This document shows, in pieces, positions 8,165-16,989 of a DNA stretch of 64,000 nucleotides (positions are counted from its first letter, which is position 1; each line of letters starts with the position of its first letter). The notes beneath the pieces were generated by a model, which had not been told where the DNA came from, did no database searches, and worked only from the letters and a program-made list of their open reading frames with translations. The position numbers and the translations under genes are program-made. Source of the DNA: an uncultured Clostridia bacterium (GTDB lineage Bacteria; Bacillota; Clostridia; Christensenellales; Borkfalkiaceae); NCBI GenBank assembly GCA_944376455.1, contig CALWCO010000002.1, positions 1 through 64,000 on the forward strand. The letters run 5' to 3'.

Positions 8165-9334
8165 ATGACAAAAATCGACATTTTTTCGGGCTTTCTGGGC
8201 GCGGGAAAAACGACGCTCATCAAAAAACTCATCGCCGAAGTATATAAAGGCGAAAAAGTCGTGCTCATCGAAAACGAATTCGGCGAGATCGGCATCGACG
8301 GCGGATTTTTACAGGATGCGGGCATCAACATCACCGAAATGAATTCGGGGTGCATCTGCTGTTCGCTCGTGGGTGATTTTTCCAAGGCTTTGAACCGCGT
8401 CATGACCGAATATGCCCCCGAACGCATCGTCATCGAACCGTCGGGCGTCGGTAAATTGTCGGACATTGTTGCGGCGGTGGAGCACGCGCACCTGGAGAAC
8501 GCCGAGATCAACGCGCTCTGCGCCGTCGTGGACGCGGGAAAATGCAAGATGTATATGAAGAATTTCGGCGAATTCTTCAACGATCAGATCCGTTCGGCGA
8601 GCTGTATTGTCATGAGCCATGCGGACAAGTGCTCGGAAGAAAAATTGCAGACGGCCGTCGCGCTGGTACGGGCGGAAAACCAGAATGCAACCCTCATTAC
8701 CACGCCCCTCACACAGCTTTCGGGCAAAGACATCCTCGATGCCATGGAAAGAAAAGATACTTTGCAGGCAGAGCTTGAAAAACTTGCCGAGGAACAAGCG
8801 GCGCACGCCCATGAGCACCACCATCACCACGACGAGGAAGGGTGTTGCCACCACCATCACCACGATGATGAGGAAGAAGAGTGTTGCCACCACCATCATC
8901 ACCACGAGGAAGAAGAGTGTTGCCACCATCACCACCACGACGAGGATGAAGAGGAGTGTTGTCACCACCATCACCACGACGATGAGGAAGAATGTTGCCA
9001 CCACCATCACCACGACGAAGAAGAACACGGACATCATCACCATCATCATGCGGACGAGGTGTTTACGAGTTGCGGTTTTGAAACCGCGCGCAGATACACG
9101 GCGGACGAGATTGCGGGAATGCTCGCGGCACTGTCCGACGAGGAAAAGTACGGCGTCATTCTCCGTGCCAAGGGCATTGTGGACGGCGGCGCGAAAAACG
9201 GAAAGTGGATCCATTTCGATTACGTGCCCGGCGAACCCGACGTGCGCGAAGGCGCGGCGGGGGTTACCGGCAGATTGTGCGTGATCGGGTGCAAACTCAA
9301 AGAGGACGCGCTCAAAGAGCTGTTCGGCGTTTGA
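8165..9334 (+). CDS. CobW/ZNG1-type GTPase with a long His/Cys/acidic repeat
   Basis: A G3E-family P-loop GTPase of the CobW type, a group of metal (mostly zinc or cobalt) chaperones. Walker A is GFLGAGKT (residues 9-16) and the family metal motif is SGCICC (Cys 63, 65 and 66). A CobW C-terminal domain occupies about 299-389. Between the two domains, residues 214-296 are an extraordinary run of five CC-His(5-6)-acidic units ending in an HGHHHHHH block. CobW proteins often carry a short His-rich loop here; this one is far longer and couples each His block to a Cys pair. Such a tract could store or buffer several metal ions. ATG 8165 follows AGAAGG. An adjacent second GTPase follows on the same strand. 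Confidence 0.9.
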   Translation: MTKIDIFSGFLGAGKTTLIKKLIAEVYKGEKVVLIENEFGEIGIDGGFLQDAGINITEMNSGCICCSLVGDFSKALNRVMTEYAPERIVIEPSGVGKLSDIVAAVEHAHLENAEINALCAVVDAGKCKMYMKNFGEFFNDQIRSASCIVMSHADKCSEEKLQTAVALVRAENQNATLITTPLTQLSGKDILDAMERKDTLQAELEKLAEEQAAHAHEHHHHHDEEGCCHHHHHDDEEEECCHHHHHHEEEECCHHHHHDEDEEECCHHHHHDDEEECCHHHHHDEEEHGHHHHHHADEVFTSCGFETARRYTADEIAGMLAALSDEEKYGVILRAKGIVDGGAKNGKWIHFDYVPGEPDVREGAAGVTGRLCVIGCKLKEDALKELFGV

Positions 9335-9416
9335 TCGGCGGCGCGCAAGGCGATTGTTTGCCCGCAAACAGCCGATCGGTTATCGGAAAAAGAATAAAAT
9401 AAGGAAGAATACGTGT

Positions 9417-10382
9417 ATGACGGCAAAAAAATTACCGGAAGAGACGCCCGTATACCTCTTTTTGGGCTTTCTGGAATCGGGAAAAACCAAATTTATTCAG
9501 GAAACCCTGGAAGATAAGCGGTTCAATACGGGCGAAAAGACCATGCTCCTCGTTTGCGAGGAGGGAGAAGAGGAATACGATCCCGCCCGCTTCGCCTGCA
9601 AAGGCGTGGAGGTCGTTTATATCGAAAACGAAAAGGAACTCACGCAGGAAAAACTGACCAAGTTACAGCGGGAAAAGGGCATTGAGCGCGTACTCGTCGA
9701 ATACAACGGTATGTGGCTTTTGAATACCTTCTTTGAGGCGATGCCCGAAGGCTGGATGCTCAATCAGATCATGATGTTCGTGCAGACGGACACCTTCCTC
9801 GACTACAACCGCAATATGCGTCAGCTCGTATTCGATAAGATCCAATATGCCGAAATGGTCGTATTTAACCGTCTCGATCCGCAAAAAACGGATAAGGGCG
9901 AATTGCACAAACAGGTGCGCGCCATTTCCCGCCGCGCGGACATTGTGTACGAGGACATCAACGGCAAGGCGGAGTTCGACGATACCGAGGACCCGTTGCC
10001 TTTCGACATCAATGCGCCTGTCATCACCGTCGAAGATCGGGACTACGCGCTCTTTTATCGGGACATTTCCGAGAATATGCAGCCGTACGAAGGCAAAACG
10101 GTGAAATTCAAAGGGATCGTCGCGTGCGATAAGCGGCTTGCGCCGGGTACGTTTGTTGTCGGGCGGCACGTCATGACCTGTTGCGAGGCGGACATTCAGT
10201 ATTGCGGCATTGTGTGTGTCGCCGATGGGACGTTGCCCCTCAAGACCCGCGACTGGGTAACGGTCGAGGGCAAGATCAAATTGGAAAAGCATAAGGTCTA
10301 TCGCGCCGTCGGGCCCGTCATCTATGCGACGAAGGTCGTCAAGTGCGATAAACCCGAGCAGGAGCTGGCAACTTTCTTTTGA
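9417..10382 (+). CDS. CobW-like GTPase fused to a YcgQ/DUF1980-like C-terminal domain
   Basis: The N-terminal ~190 residues are a P-loop NTPase related to CobW (P-loop GFLESGKT, residues 17-24), lacking the CxCC metal motif of its neighbour. The last ~115 residues, with FVVGRHVMTCCEADIQYCG and a WVTVEGKI strand, resemble the C-terminal domain of YcgQ (TIGR03943/DUF1980) proteins, which in Bacillus are linked to zinc and occur beside YcgR-type permeases. ATG 9417 is preferred over an in-frame ATG at 9354 because AAGGAAG sits 9 bases upstream. The gene begins 82 bases after the His-repeat GTPase and ends before a strong terminator, so the two are probably cotranscribed. A role in metal delivery is inferred. 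Confidence 0.75.
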   Translation: MTAKKLPEETPVYLFLGFLESGKTKFIQETLEDKRFNTGEKTMLLVCEEGEEEYDPARFACKGVEVVYIENEKELTQEKLTKLQREKGIERVLVEYNGMWLLNTFFEAMPEGWMLNQIMMFVQTDTFLDYNRNMRQLVFDKIQYAEMVVFNRLDPQKTDKGELHKQVRAISRRADIVYEDINGKAEFDDTEDPLPFDINAPVITVEDRDYALFYRDISENMQPYEGKTVKFKGIVACDKRLAPGTFVVGRHVMTCCEADIQYCGIVCVADGTLPLKTRDWVTVEGKIKLEKHKVYRAVGPVIYATKVVKCDKPEQELATFF

Positions 10383-10450
10383 AGTGGGCGGCAGATATAG
10401 GGCAGAAAACTGTTTTTACGGTCGGATCCCGGACGGGATTTCCGGCGAAG

Positions 10451-10506
10451 ATACGGGGAGGGCGCCCGCCGTTTCGGCGGGCGCCCTCCCCGTATAAATT
10501 TTTTTC
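10451..10506 (+). terminator. Strong intrinsic terminator of the GTPase pair
   Basis: A perfect 20-bp GC-rich stem (10451-10470 with 10476-10495), a 5-base GTTTC loop, then AAATTTTTTT. One of the strongest terminators in the window. Confidence 0.95.
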
Positions 10507-10515
10507 ACAAACCTA

Positions 10516-10544
10516 TTGACAACGCCGCAATTATATGCTATGAT
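10516..10544 (+). promoter_or_regulatory. Sigma-A promoter of the SPFH/ABC group
   Basis: TTGACA at 10516-10521, 17-base spacer, TATGAT at 10539-10544. Direct repeats lie immediately downstream, over the expected transcription start. Confidence 0.85.
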
Positions 10545-10550
10545 TTTAAT

Positions 10551-10583
10551 ATCAAAATGATATCATAAAATCAAATGGTATCA
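10551..10583 (+). promoter_or_regulatory. Putative ribbon-helix-helix operator (direct repeats)
   Basis: ATCAAAATGATATCA (10551-10565) and ATCAAATGGTATCA (10570-10583) are near-identical direct repeats, start to start 19 bp, each ending in TATCA. They cover the region just after the -10 box. A small RHH regulator is encoded two genes downstream, so autoregulation is a reasonable inference. Confidence 0.5.
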
Positions 10584-10609
10584 AATTCTGAAAGGAGATT
10601 CAGTGGAAA

Positions 10610-11536
10610 ATGGAAAATCAGATCAATGAAAAAGAACTGAAAGCCTGGTCGGGATGGGGAATGCTGGCGGTATTGTTGCTTGCGGGCATTGTATGTGTCG
10701 TCCTCTGCATCGGGATTCCCGTTGCGGCGGAGGGCGGAGACGCGAGTTTCTGGATTATTATTCCCATTCTTGCGCTCTGTGTTCTGTGCGTTCTGGCGGC
10801 GGGATTCAAAGTCGTCAATCCCAACGAGTCCTATGTTCTTACCTTTTTCGGTAAATATTACGGCACGTTGAAAAAAGACGGTTTTTACTGGGTCAATCCC
10901 TTCGCCACGGCAGTCAATCCCGCGGGGAACATCGGCGGCATCGGCGCGAGAAAGGTGTCGCTCAAGGCGATGACTCTCAATAACGATAAACAGAAAGTCA
11001 ACGACGAAGAGGGTAACCCGATCGAAATCGGCGTCGTGGTCATCTGGCGCATCACCAATACGGCGCGCGCCGTGTTCAGCGTGGACAATTACTATTCCTT
11101 TGTCTCCACGCAGTGTGATTCCGCCATTCGTCAGGTGGCGCGGCAGTATCCTTACGACGTTGCGGACGGCGGAAACGAAAAAACGCTCCGCGGCTCTTCG
11201 CAGGAGATCGCCGACGTATTGAAAGCCGAATTGCAGTCCCGTGTGGATATGGCGGGCATCGAGATCATGGAAGCGCGTATTTCGCATCTCGCCTATGCGC
11301 CCGAGATTGCGGCGGCGATGTTGCAGCGTCAGCAGGCTTCCGCCATCATCGCCGCGCGGCAGAAGATCGTGGACGGCGCGGTTTCGATGGTCGATATGGC
11401 GCTCAAAAAACTTGCCGAAAACAACATTGTGGAGCTCGACGCCGAACGCAAGGCGCAAATGGTTTCCAATTTGCTCGTCGTGCTTTGCGGCAATAAGGAC
11501 GCCCAGCCCATTGTCAACAGCGGCAGTATATTCTGA
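10610..11536 (+). CDS. SPFH/Band 7 domain membrane protein
   Basis: Two hydrophobic segments (about residues 14-38 and 45-68) anchor a Band 7/SPFH domain that begins around [20 protein letters not shown] and continues to about residue 260. A helical stretch rich in Ala, Glu and Gln ([20 protein letters not shown]) follows, as in stomatin and flotillin relatives. These proteins scaffold membrane microdomains and often regulate proteases or transporters. ATG 10610 follows AAAGGAG. Genes for an RHH regulator and an ABC exporter follow on the same strand, an arrangement I recall from other Firmicutes. Its exact partner is unknown. Confidence 0.88.
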   Translation: MENQINEKELKAWSGWGMLAVLLLAGIVCVVLCIGIPVAAEGGDASFWIIIPILALCVLCVLAAGFKVVNPNESYVLTFFGKYYGTLKKDGFYWVNPFATAVNPAGNIGGIGARKVSLKAMTLNNDKQKVNDEEGNPIEIGVVVIWRITNTARAVFSVDNYYSFVSTQCDSAIRQVARQYPYDVADGGNEKTLRGSSQEIADVLKAELQSRVDMAGIEIMEARISHLAYAPEIAAAMLQRQQASAIIAARQKIVDGAVSMVDMALKKLAENNIVELDAERKAQMVSNLLVVLCGNKDAQPIVNSGSIF

Positions 11537-11580
11537 TAAGCGACGCGCTCCGCGCGTTGGGAAAAAATAACGTATTTTGC

Positions 11581-11619
11581 GGATAATGCCCGCGCCTTTG
11601 ACGAGGCGCGGGAATATCC
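11581..11619 (+). other. Intercistronic hairpin between SPFH and RHH genes
   Basis: A 9-bp stem (CCCGCGCCT with AGGCGCGGG) is extended by an outer GGATA/TATCC pairing across a small internal loop. No T run follows, so it more likely protects or separates the SPFH message than terminates it. Confidence 0.5.
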
Positions 11620-11659
11620 GTATTGTAAGCATACATAACCAAAAAAGGAGGTGTTTGTT

Positions 11660-11881
11660 TTGAACGATAAAAACGATAAGAAACAAATACCGTTGCGTCT
11701 GTCTAAACGGCTGTACGAAGAAGTGACGCGTTGGGCGGAAGAGGATTTCCGTTCTTTGAACGGTCAGATAGAGTATATTCTGACAGAAGCCGTTTCATCC
11801 CGTCGCAAAAGCGGAGCGCGCATTTTGCGGGAAGAACAGGCGGGAGACTCGTGCGACACGGAGCAAGGAGAGAATTCGTGA
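11660..11881 (+). CDS. Arc/CopG-type ribbon-helix-helix regulator
   Basis: A 73-residue protein. Residues ~9-45, with the beta-strand KKQIPLRL and the following two helices ([20 protein letters not shown]), match the Arc-like RHH fold used to bind operators as dimers. The tail is charged and probably flexible. The start is the TTG at 11660, 8 bases after AAGGAGG; an in-frame GTG at 11651 overlaps that ribosome site and is unlikely. Its TGA overlaps the GTG of the ABC ATPase (GTGA), so translation is probably coupled. The direct repeats at the SPFH promoter are its likely target. Confidence 0.8.
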   Translation: MNDKNDKKQIPLRLSKRLYEEVTRWAEEDFRSLNGQIEYILTEAVSSRRKSGARILREEQAGDSCDTEQGENS

Positions 11882-12657
11882 ATCAAGAAATTCTGAAAGT
11901 GGAGAACCTGACAAAGACTTTTCGTTTGTCGCTCAAACAACGTAAAATCGAAAAGACGACGCTGACGGAAAAAATCGCCGTCGATAAACTTTCTTTTTCG
12001 GTCAGGGAAGGGGAAATATACGGTTTGCTCGGCCCGAACGGTGCGGGAAAAACGACGACGTTGCGCGTGATTGCCACACTGATCCGTCCCGGAGGCGGAG
12101 ATGTGTTCGTCGACGGCGCGAGCGTCGTGCACGATCCCGACGCCGTACGGCGTCAGATCGGATTTTTGACGAGCGAACTCAAACTCGAAGAGTTTTTCAC
12201 GCCCGGCTACCTCTTTGACTTTTTTGCCGAATTGCACGGATTGTCTTCCGACGTTGCGCGGGAAAGAAAGAAGTACCTCTTTGAAAAATTCGGCATTGAC
12301 GAATTTGCGGAAGTGAAAGTCGGTGATTTGTCGACGGGTATGAAGCAAAAAATATCCCTCGTCATTTCCATCGTACATGATCCGAAAATTATCATATTCG
12401 ACGAGCCGACCAACGGACTGGACGTTCTGACGGCGCGTACCGTTACCGATTTTCTTGAAGAGCTCAAAAAAGACGGCAAAACCATTCTCCTGTCCACGCA
12501 TATCTTTTCTCTTGTGGAAAAATTGTGTGATCGCGTCGGCATCATCATCGACGGAAAAATGGTGCGGGAGGATACTCTTGCGGCTTTGACGGCAGAAAAG
12601 AGTCTGGAAGACGTTTTCTTTGACGTTTACCGCGAAGTCAAAGGAGGCATTGCGTGA
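11878..12657 (+). CDS. ABC transporter ATP-binding protein (NatA-like)
   Basis: The ATPase of an ABC-2 type exporter. Walker A is GPNGAGKT (52-59), signature LSTGM (151-155), Walker B IIIFDEPT (171-178), and the H-loop is LLSTHIF. Sequence style matches the NatA/CcmA drug or Na+ exporter group. Start GTG 11878 has AAGGAG 7 bases upstream and overlaps the stop of the RHH gene. Its own stop overlaps the GTG of the permease, so the three genes form a tight operon. The exported substrate cannot be read from sequence. Confidence 0.9.
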   Translation: MNQEILKVENLTKTFRLSLKQRKIEKTTLTEKIAVDKLSFSVREGEIYGLLGPNGAGKTTTLRVIATLIRPGGGDVFVDGASVVHDPDAVRRQIGFLTSELKLEEFFTPGYLFDFFAELHGLSSDVARERKKYLFEKFGIDEFAEVKVGDLSTGMKQKISLVISIVHDPKIIIFDEPTNGLDVLTARTVTDFLEELKKDGKTILLSTHIFSLVEKLCDRVGIIIDGKMVREDTLAALTAEKSLEDVFFDVYREVKGGIA

Positions 12658-13829
12658 AAGATATTTTCATCATCTTCAAAAAAGAACTGAAACGTTTTCT
12701 GACCGATAAACGTATGATCGCGACGCTGTTGTTGCCCGGTGTGCTTATTTTTTGCATCTATTCCCTGATGGGCACCTTTTTTCAGGATATGACGGCGAAC
12801 GGCGTCGATCCCGATACGCAATATGTGGTGTACATCGACCGTCAGCCCGCAGAGTTTTCTGTCTTTAACGGCGGTGCGGGGATGTATAACATAAACGTCA
12901 ACCAAAACGGCGAACAGACGTCCGACGGGAAGAAAGCAGCCGTCGCTTCGGGCGAAGCCGAACTGTACATCATATATGAAGAGGACTTCTACGCAAAAAT
13001 GGAAGCATATACGCCCGCGAGCGGTCAGCCTGCGCCGCAGGTGGAAATATATTATAATTCCACGTCGACGACCTCTCAGACCATGTATACCTATTATACG
13101 GCCTGTCTGGATGCGTTTGAACACAGTCTTGCGAATAAATTCGACGTCAATGCGGGCGGCGGGACATACGATCTCGCAAGCGAAACGGAACTGACGGCAT
13201 ACATTCTGGGGCTCATTTTACCCATGATTCTGAACACGCTTTTGTTGGCGGGGTGTCTGTCCGTTGCGGCGGAATCCATTGCGGGCGAAAAGGAGCGCGG
13301 TACCATTGCGACCTTATTGGTGACGCCCGTCAGGCGAAGTCATCTTGCCTTGGGCAAAGTCTTTGCCCTGGCGTTGGTTGCGCTGATCAGTGCGGCATCT
13401 TCCTTCCTCGGATTGATCCTGTCTTTGCCGCGCCTGCTCGGCATGAACTTTACCGCCGTGCCGTACGGGATAGGGGATTATTTCGCCATCTTGGTCATCA
13501 TCATTCTGAACGTGCTTTTGTTTACGGTAATACTGACCATTATTTCAACGTTTGCCAAGAGTGTCAAGGAGGCGACCGGTTTTGCAACGCCCTTCATGGT
13601 TCTGCTCATCGTATTGAGTTTGCTCTCGTCCGTCCTTCCGATGAACGGACTTGCGGGATATTTCATTCCCATATTCAATTCCGTATTGTGCCTGACGTCT
13701 CTTCTCAATATGAGTTTCAATCTCATCGGATTTTTCATTACGATGGTCATCGATCTTTTGCTTTTCGGTCTCGGCGTATTCGTTCTGGCGAAGATGTTCA
13801 ACAACGAAAAAATTATGTTCAATAAATAA
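12654..13829 (+). CDS. ABC-2 type permease (NatB-like)
   Basis: Membrane partner of the preceding ATPase. One N-terminal membrane helix (about residues 22-42) is followed by a large extracytoplasmic domain (~45-175) and then five to six helices clustered in the C-terminal half, the layout of NatB and related ABC-2 permeases. The motif ESIAGEKERGTIATLLVTP is the conserved cytoplasmic coupling segment of this family. Start GTG 12654 overlaps the upstream stop by 4 bases. A strong hairpin follows the stop. Substrate unknown. Confidence 0.88.
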   Translation: MKDIFIIFKKELKRFLTDKRMIATLLLPGVLIFCIYSLMGTFFQDMTANGVDPDTQYVVYIDRQPAEFSVFNGGAGMYNINVNQNGEQTSDGKKAAVASGEAELYIIYEEDFYAKMEAYTPASGQPAPQVEIYYNSTSTTSQTMYTYYTACLDAFEHSLANKFDVNAGGGTYDLASETELTAYILGLILPMILNTLLLAGCLSVAAESIAGEKERGTIATLLVTPVRRSHLALGKVFALALVALISAASSFLGLILSLPRLLGMNFTAVPYGIGDYFAILVIIILNVLLFTVILTIISTFAKSVKEATGFATPFMVLLIVLSLLSSVLPMNGLAGYFIPIFNSVLCLTSLLNMSFNLIGFFITMVIDLLLFGLGVFVLAKMFNNEKIMFNK

Positions 13830-13832
13830 TTC

Positions 13833-13881
13833 CGCATCGTCCGCCCGCGCGTTTTTGTAATGCGCGCGGGCGGACGATGCG
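13833..13881 (+). terminator. Terminator-like hairpin after the ABC operon
   Basis: A perfect 19-bp GC-rich stem (13833-13851 with 13863-13881) and an 11-base loop; the T run after it is short (GGCTTTTTA, after a few bases). It makes the in-frame ATG at 13860 an implausible start for the next gene. Confidence 0.75.
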
Positions 13882-13931
13882 TTGCGGCTTTTTACAAAAA
13901 TAGCCTTGCGGCGAAAGGGAGAATGACGGCA

Positions 13932-15221
13932 ATGGAGAGAAAAAAGAACCAAGGCGGAAGCGGAAAAACGGATGCGGACACGCGTATGTCCGCCGAAGAA
14001 CAGGGGAAAATCATGCGCTCTTTGCGCACGCGGAGTATTTTGATCGGTTTCGGCATTGCGGCCTGCTTTGCGGTCGCCATTGTCTGCATCGTTTTGAAAT
14101 TCGTGATCGAGAGTGAAGTGCGTTTCCATGCGTTTGCGCTGTTGGCGTTTATGCTGGCGGCCGTTCTGATCGTCGATCTGATCTTTGTCCGGCGGGAGAC
14201 GCTTCGCATACAGAAGAGCTTTTCGGGGGATGGGCAGGATGAATTTTCGGAAATAGACGGCATCGACGAGTTGACGCCCGAAGACGCGGAAGAACTGAAA
14301 AAAGCGTTGCAGGAGATCAAAGAGGTCGAACGCACGGAAATGAAGAAAACCCTCCTTTCCCCGAAGGTACTTCCGTTCGGCATCGCATACATTGTGATCG
14401 TCGCCCTGCTCGTGTTGGGTATGTTTTTCGATTGGGAGTGGCTGGGAACCGCTTATCGCGCGTTGTTTCTGCTCTTATACGTCATCATGGGTTTGCACGC
14501 CTTTTTCGTCGCCGAATTGCCCGCGGAGCGCATCCGCGCCGTCGTCGTGTTTGCCGCCCAAGCGGGGCTGCTGCTCTGGCTCATCCTGTTCTATAACCGT
14601 TATTGGGAGTTTGTCTGTGTCCTGGTGCAGACGGTGTTGGCGTTGTATTCCATTGCGGTCTGGCTCAAGTATAAAGCGCGGGATATTCCGTCGCACGGCA
14701 ATATGGTCATTCTTGTCGGCATTGCAATTATATTCCTGTTTGTCCTCTTTCAACAGCAGACCATACAGCCTGCAGACGAAATGTATATGGCGTGGCTGAT
14801 CATACCCGCCGTCGTCATCACGCTGTTCGCGTCGATCTTTATCTTTTTCCTGTTTCGGGATTTCTTCTTGGCTGCGCTCAAAAAAACGAGTGAACTGGTC
14901 GCGTCGGTCTTTATGATATTGTTTATGTCATACATTGTTTTATGGATAGGTACGGTATGCGGCAATGCGGCGTTTTCCCCGCCGCCCGAAATCGGCGCGT
15001 ATGTCGTGCTGGATAAGGAGTTTTCTTCGGGCAGAAATTCCGATTCATATGAACTGACCGTTTCCATAGACGGGAAAGAGCTGGACATCGAAGTGCACAA
15101 GGACGAGTACAACGCCACCGAGATCGGCGACGTCATCGAAGCGGGGTATTTCCCCGGCGGATTCGGCTTGCCGTATTATCAATATATCGGTCCGGCGCAA
15201 GAGTCGCCCGCGGCCGATTGA
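13932..15221 (+). CDS. Polytopic membrane protein of unknown function
   Basis: I do not recognise this gene. After a charged N-terminus, two helices (about residues 30-55 and 60-82) are followed by an acidic cytoplasmic stretch (~85-135), then about seven more hydrophobic segments up to residue ~360. The last ~65 residues form a soluble tail with IGAYVVLDKEFSSGRNSDSY and ELTVSIDGKELDIEV, perhaps a small beta domain. The start at 13932 is chosen because AAAGGGAG lies about 11 bases upstream; ATG 13923 is too close to that site and ATG 13860 lies inside the upstream hairpin. It is followed by a terminator and appears monocistronic. Confidence 0.7.
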   Translation: MERKKNQGGSGKTDADTRMSAEEQGKIMRSLRTRSILIGFGIAACFAVAIVCIVLKFVIESEVRFHAFALLAFMLAAVLIVDLIFVRRETLRIQKSFSGDGQDEFSEIDGIDELTPEDAEELKKALQEIKEVERTEMKKTLLSPKVLPFGIAYIVIVALLVLGMFFDWEWLGTAYRALFLLLYVIMGLHAFFVAELPAERIRAVVVFAAQAGLLLWLILFYNRYWEFVCVLVQTVLALYSIAVWLKYKARDIPSHGNMVILVGIAIIFLFVLFQQQTIQPADEMYMAWLIIPAVVITLFASIFIFFLFRDFFLAALKKTSELVASVFMILFMSYIVLWIGTVCGNAAFSPPPEIGAYVVLDKEFSSGRNSDSYELTVSIDGKELDIEVHKDEYNATEIGDVIEAGYFPGGFGLPYYQYIGPAQESPAAD

Positions 15222-15274
15222 CCGATTGAACGATTGGCGCATCGCCCTTTGAGAGCGTGTAAAAAAAGAAAAAG

Positions 15275-15314
15275 CGTTTTTCCCGCGGCAACATCGGGAA
15301 AAACGTCTTTTTTG
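15275..15314 (+). terminator. Intrinsic terminator
   Basis: An 11-bp stem (CGTTTTTCCCG with CGGGAAAAACG), 9-base loop, then TCTTTTTTTG. It ends the membrane-protein transcript. Confidence 0.85.
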
Positions 15315-15315
15315 T

Positions 15316-15344
15316 TTGCCTATCATGGCAAAATATGGTATAAT
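15316..15344 (+). promoter_or_regulatory. Sigma-A promoter of the ABC-F gene
   Basis: TTGCCT at 15316-15321, 17-base spacer, TATAAT at 15339-15344, 31 bases before the ATG. Confidence 0.75.
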
Positions 15345-15375
15345 CGGACGGTAAAGAATTCTTTCGAGGTGAAAA

Positions 15376-16959
15376 ATGTTATCGGTCAACAACGTATCCC
15401 TGCAGTACGGCGGCAAAAAACTCTTTGAAGACGTCAATCTGAAATTTACGAAGGGGAACTGTTACGGCATCATCGGGGCGAACGGCGCGGGAAAATCGAC
15501 CTTTCTCAAAATCTTGTCGGGCGAAGTGGAACCCAACAAGGGCGACGTCACGATGGATAAGGGCGAACGCATGAGCGTTCTGCAACAGAACCACAACGCT
15601 TTCGACCATGAAACCGTTCTGCGCACGGTCATGCTCGGCTATCGCCGCCTCGTCGAGGTGATGGACGAGAAGGACGCGCTGTATATGAAGGCCGATTTCT
15701 CCGAAGAGGACGGCATCCGCGCGGGGGAACTGGAAACGGAGTTTGCCGAGATGAACGGATATGACGCCGAAACGGAGGCGCAACAGCTTCTGATGGCACT
15801 GCGCATTCCCATGGAACTGCACGGCAAGACCATGAAAGAACTTGACGGTAAAATGAAGGTCAAAGTGCTTTTGGCGCAGGCCGTTTTCGGAAATCCCGAC
15901 GTGCTCCTTTTGGACGAGCCCACCAATGACCTCGACATCGCCTCCGTCCGTTGGCTGGAAAATTATCTGATGGACTTTGAAAATACCATCATCATCGTTT
16001 CGCACAACCGCCACTTCCTCAACAAGGTCTGCACCAACATCTGCGACGTCGATTACGGGCAGATCAATATGTTTGTCGGCAACTATGACTTCTGGTACCA
16101 GACCAGTCAGCTCATGGCGCGTCAGCAGAAGGAACAGAACAAGAAGGCCGAACAGCGCGCCAAGGAGTTGCAGGACTTCATCGCGCGGTTTGCCGCCAAC
16201 GCTTCCAAATCCCGTCAGGCGACTTCCCGCAAAAAGGAGCTGGAGCGGCTGACCATCAGCGATTTCAAGCCGTCCCTGCGCAAATATCCCTTCATTGACT
16301 TCAAATTCGAGCGCGAGATCGGCAACGACATTTTACTGGTGGAAGGACTGACGAAAAAAGGATATTTCGAGGATGTTTCCTTTACGGTGCAAAAGAACGA
16401 AAAGATCGGCATCGTGTCGGACAACAGCCGCGCGATTACCATGCTTTACGATATCCTGATGGGCAAGGAACAGTCGGACGCTGGCACCATCAAATGGGGG
16501 AAGACCATCGTCAATTCCTATTTCCCCACGGATAACGGCGAATTTTTCGACGGATGCGATTTGACGCTGGTCGAATGGCTCTCGCAATTTTCCAAGGATC
16601 ATTACGAGGAATATCTGCGCGGCTGGCTCGGCAGAATGCTGTTCAGCGGCGAAGAAGCGCTCAAACACGCCAAGGTGCTTTCGGGCGGCGAAAAGGTGCG
16701 TTGTATGCTGGCGAAAATGATGCTGGCGGGCGGCAATTTCCTCATACTCGACGAGCCGACCAACCACCTCGACTTGGAAACGATCACCTCGCTCAACACG
16801 GGATTGCAGAATTTCAAGGGCTGTATGCTCCTGACCTCGCACGACCAGGAGTTGATGAACACCGTCTGCAACCGCATCATCGAGATCAACGGCACCAAGG
16901 TATACGATAAGAATACCAATTACGACGCATATCTCGACGAAATCAGTGAAGGAAAATAA
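15376..16959 (+). CDS. ABC-F family ATPase, YkpA/YbiT-like
   Basis: A soluble protein with two ABC ATPase domains and no membrane segment, joined by a charged linker (about residues 230-320), as in ABC-F translation factors that act on the ribosomal E site. It closely resembles Bacillus YkpA in layout and wording (GNCYGIIGANGAGKSTF at the start). Domain 2 is canonical: LSGGEKVR, LILDEPTNHLD, and SHDQ. Domain 1 is degenerate: its signature reads ELDGKMKVK instead of LSGGEK-like, and its D-loop region reads DEPTNDLD rather than DEPTNHLD. ATG 15376 follows AGGTG. Function in translation is inferred from the family. Confidence 0.9.
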   Translation: MLSVNNVSLQYGGKKLFEDVNLKFTKGNCYGIIGANGAGKSTFLKILSGEVEPNKGDVTMDKGERMSVLQQNHNAFDHETVLRTVMLGYRRLVEVMDEKDALYMKADFSEEDGIRAGELETEFAEMNGYDAETEAQQLLMALRIPMELHGKTMKELDGKMKVKVLLAQAVFGNPDVLLLDEPTNDLDIASVRWLENYLMDFENTIIIVSHNRHFLNKVCTNICDVDYGQINMFVGNYDFWYQTSQLMARQQKEQNKKAEQRAKELQDFIARFAANASKSRQATSRKKELERLTISDFKPSLRKYPFIDFKFEREIGNDILLVEGLTKKGYFEDVSFTVQKNEKIGIVSDNSRAITMLYDILMGKEQSDAGTIKWGKTIVNSYFPTDNGEFFDGCDLTLVEWLSQFSKDHYEEYLRGWLGRMLFSGEEALKHAKVLSGGEKVRCMLAKMMLAGGNFLILDEPTNHLDLETITSLNTGLQNFKGCMLLTSHDQELMNTVCNRIIEINGTKVYDKNTNYDAYLDEISEGK

Positions 16960-16989
16960 AAAAAGCCGCGGAATGCAGATAAAAATCAG

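Noticed and set aside
8309..9367. 352-codon minus-strand frame opposite the His-repeat GTPase
   Set aside because: Its Val/Met-rich tract is only the complement of the His/Cys codons; no ribosome site or motif.
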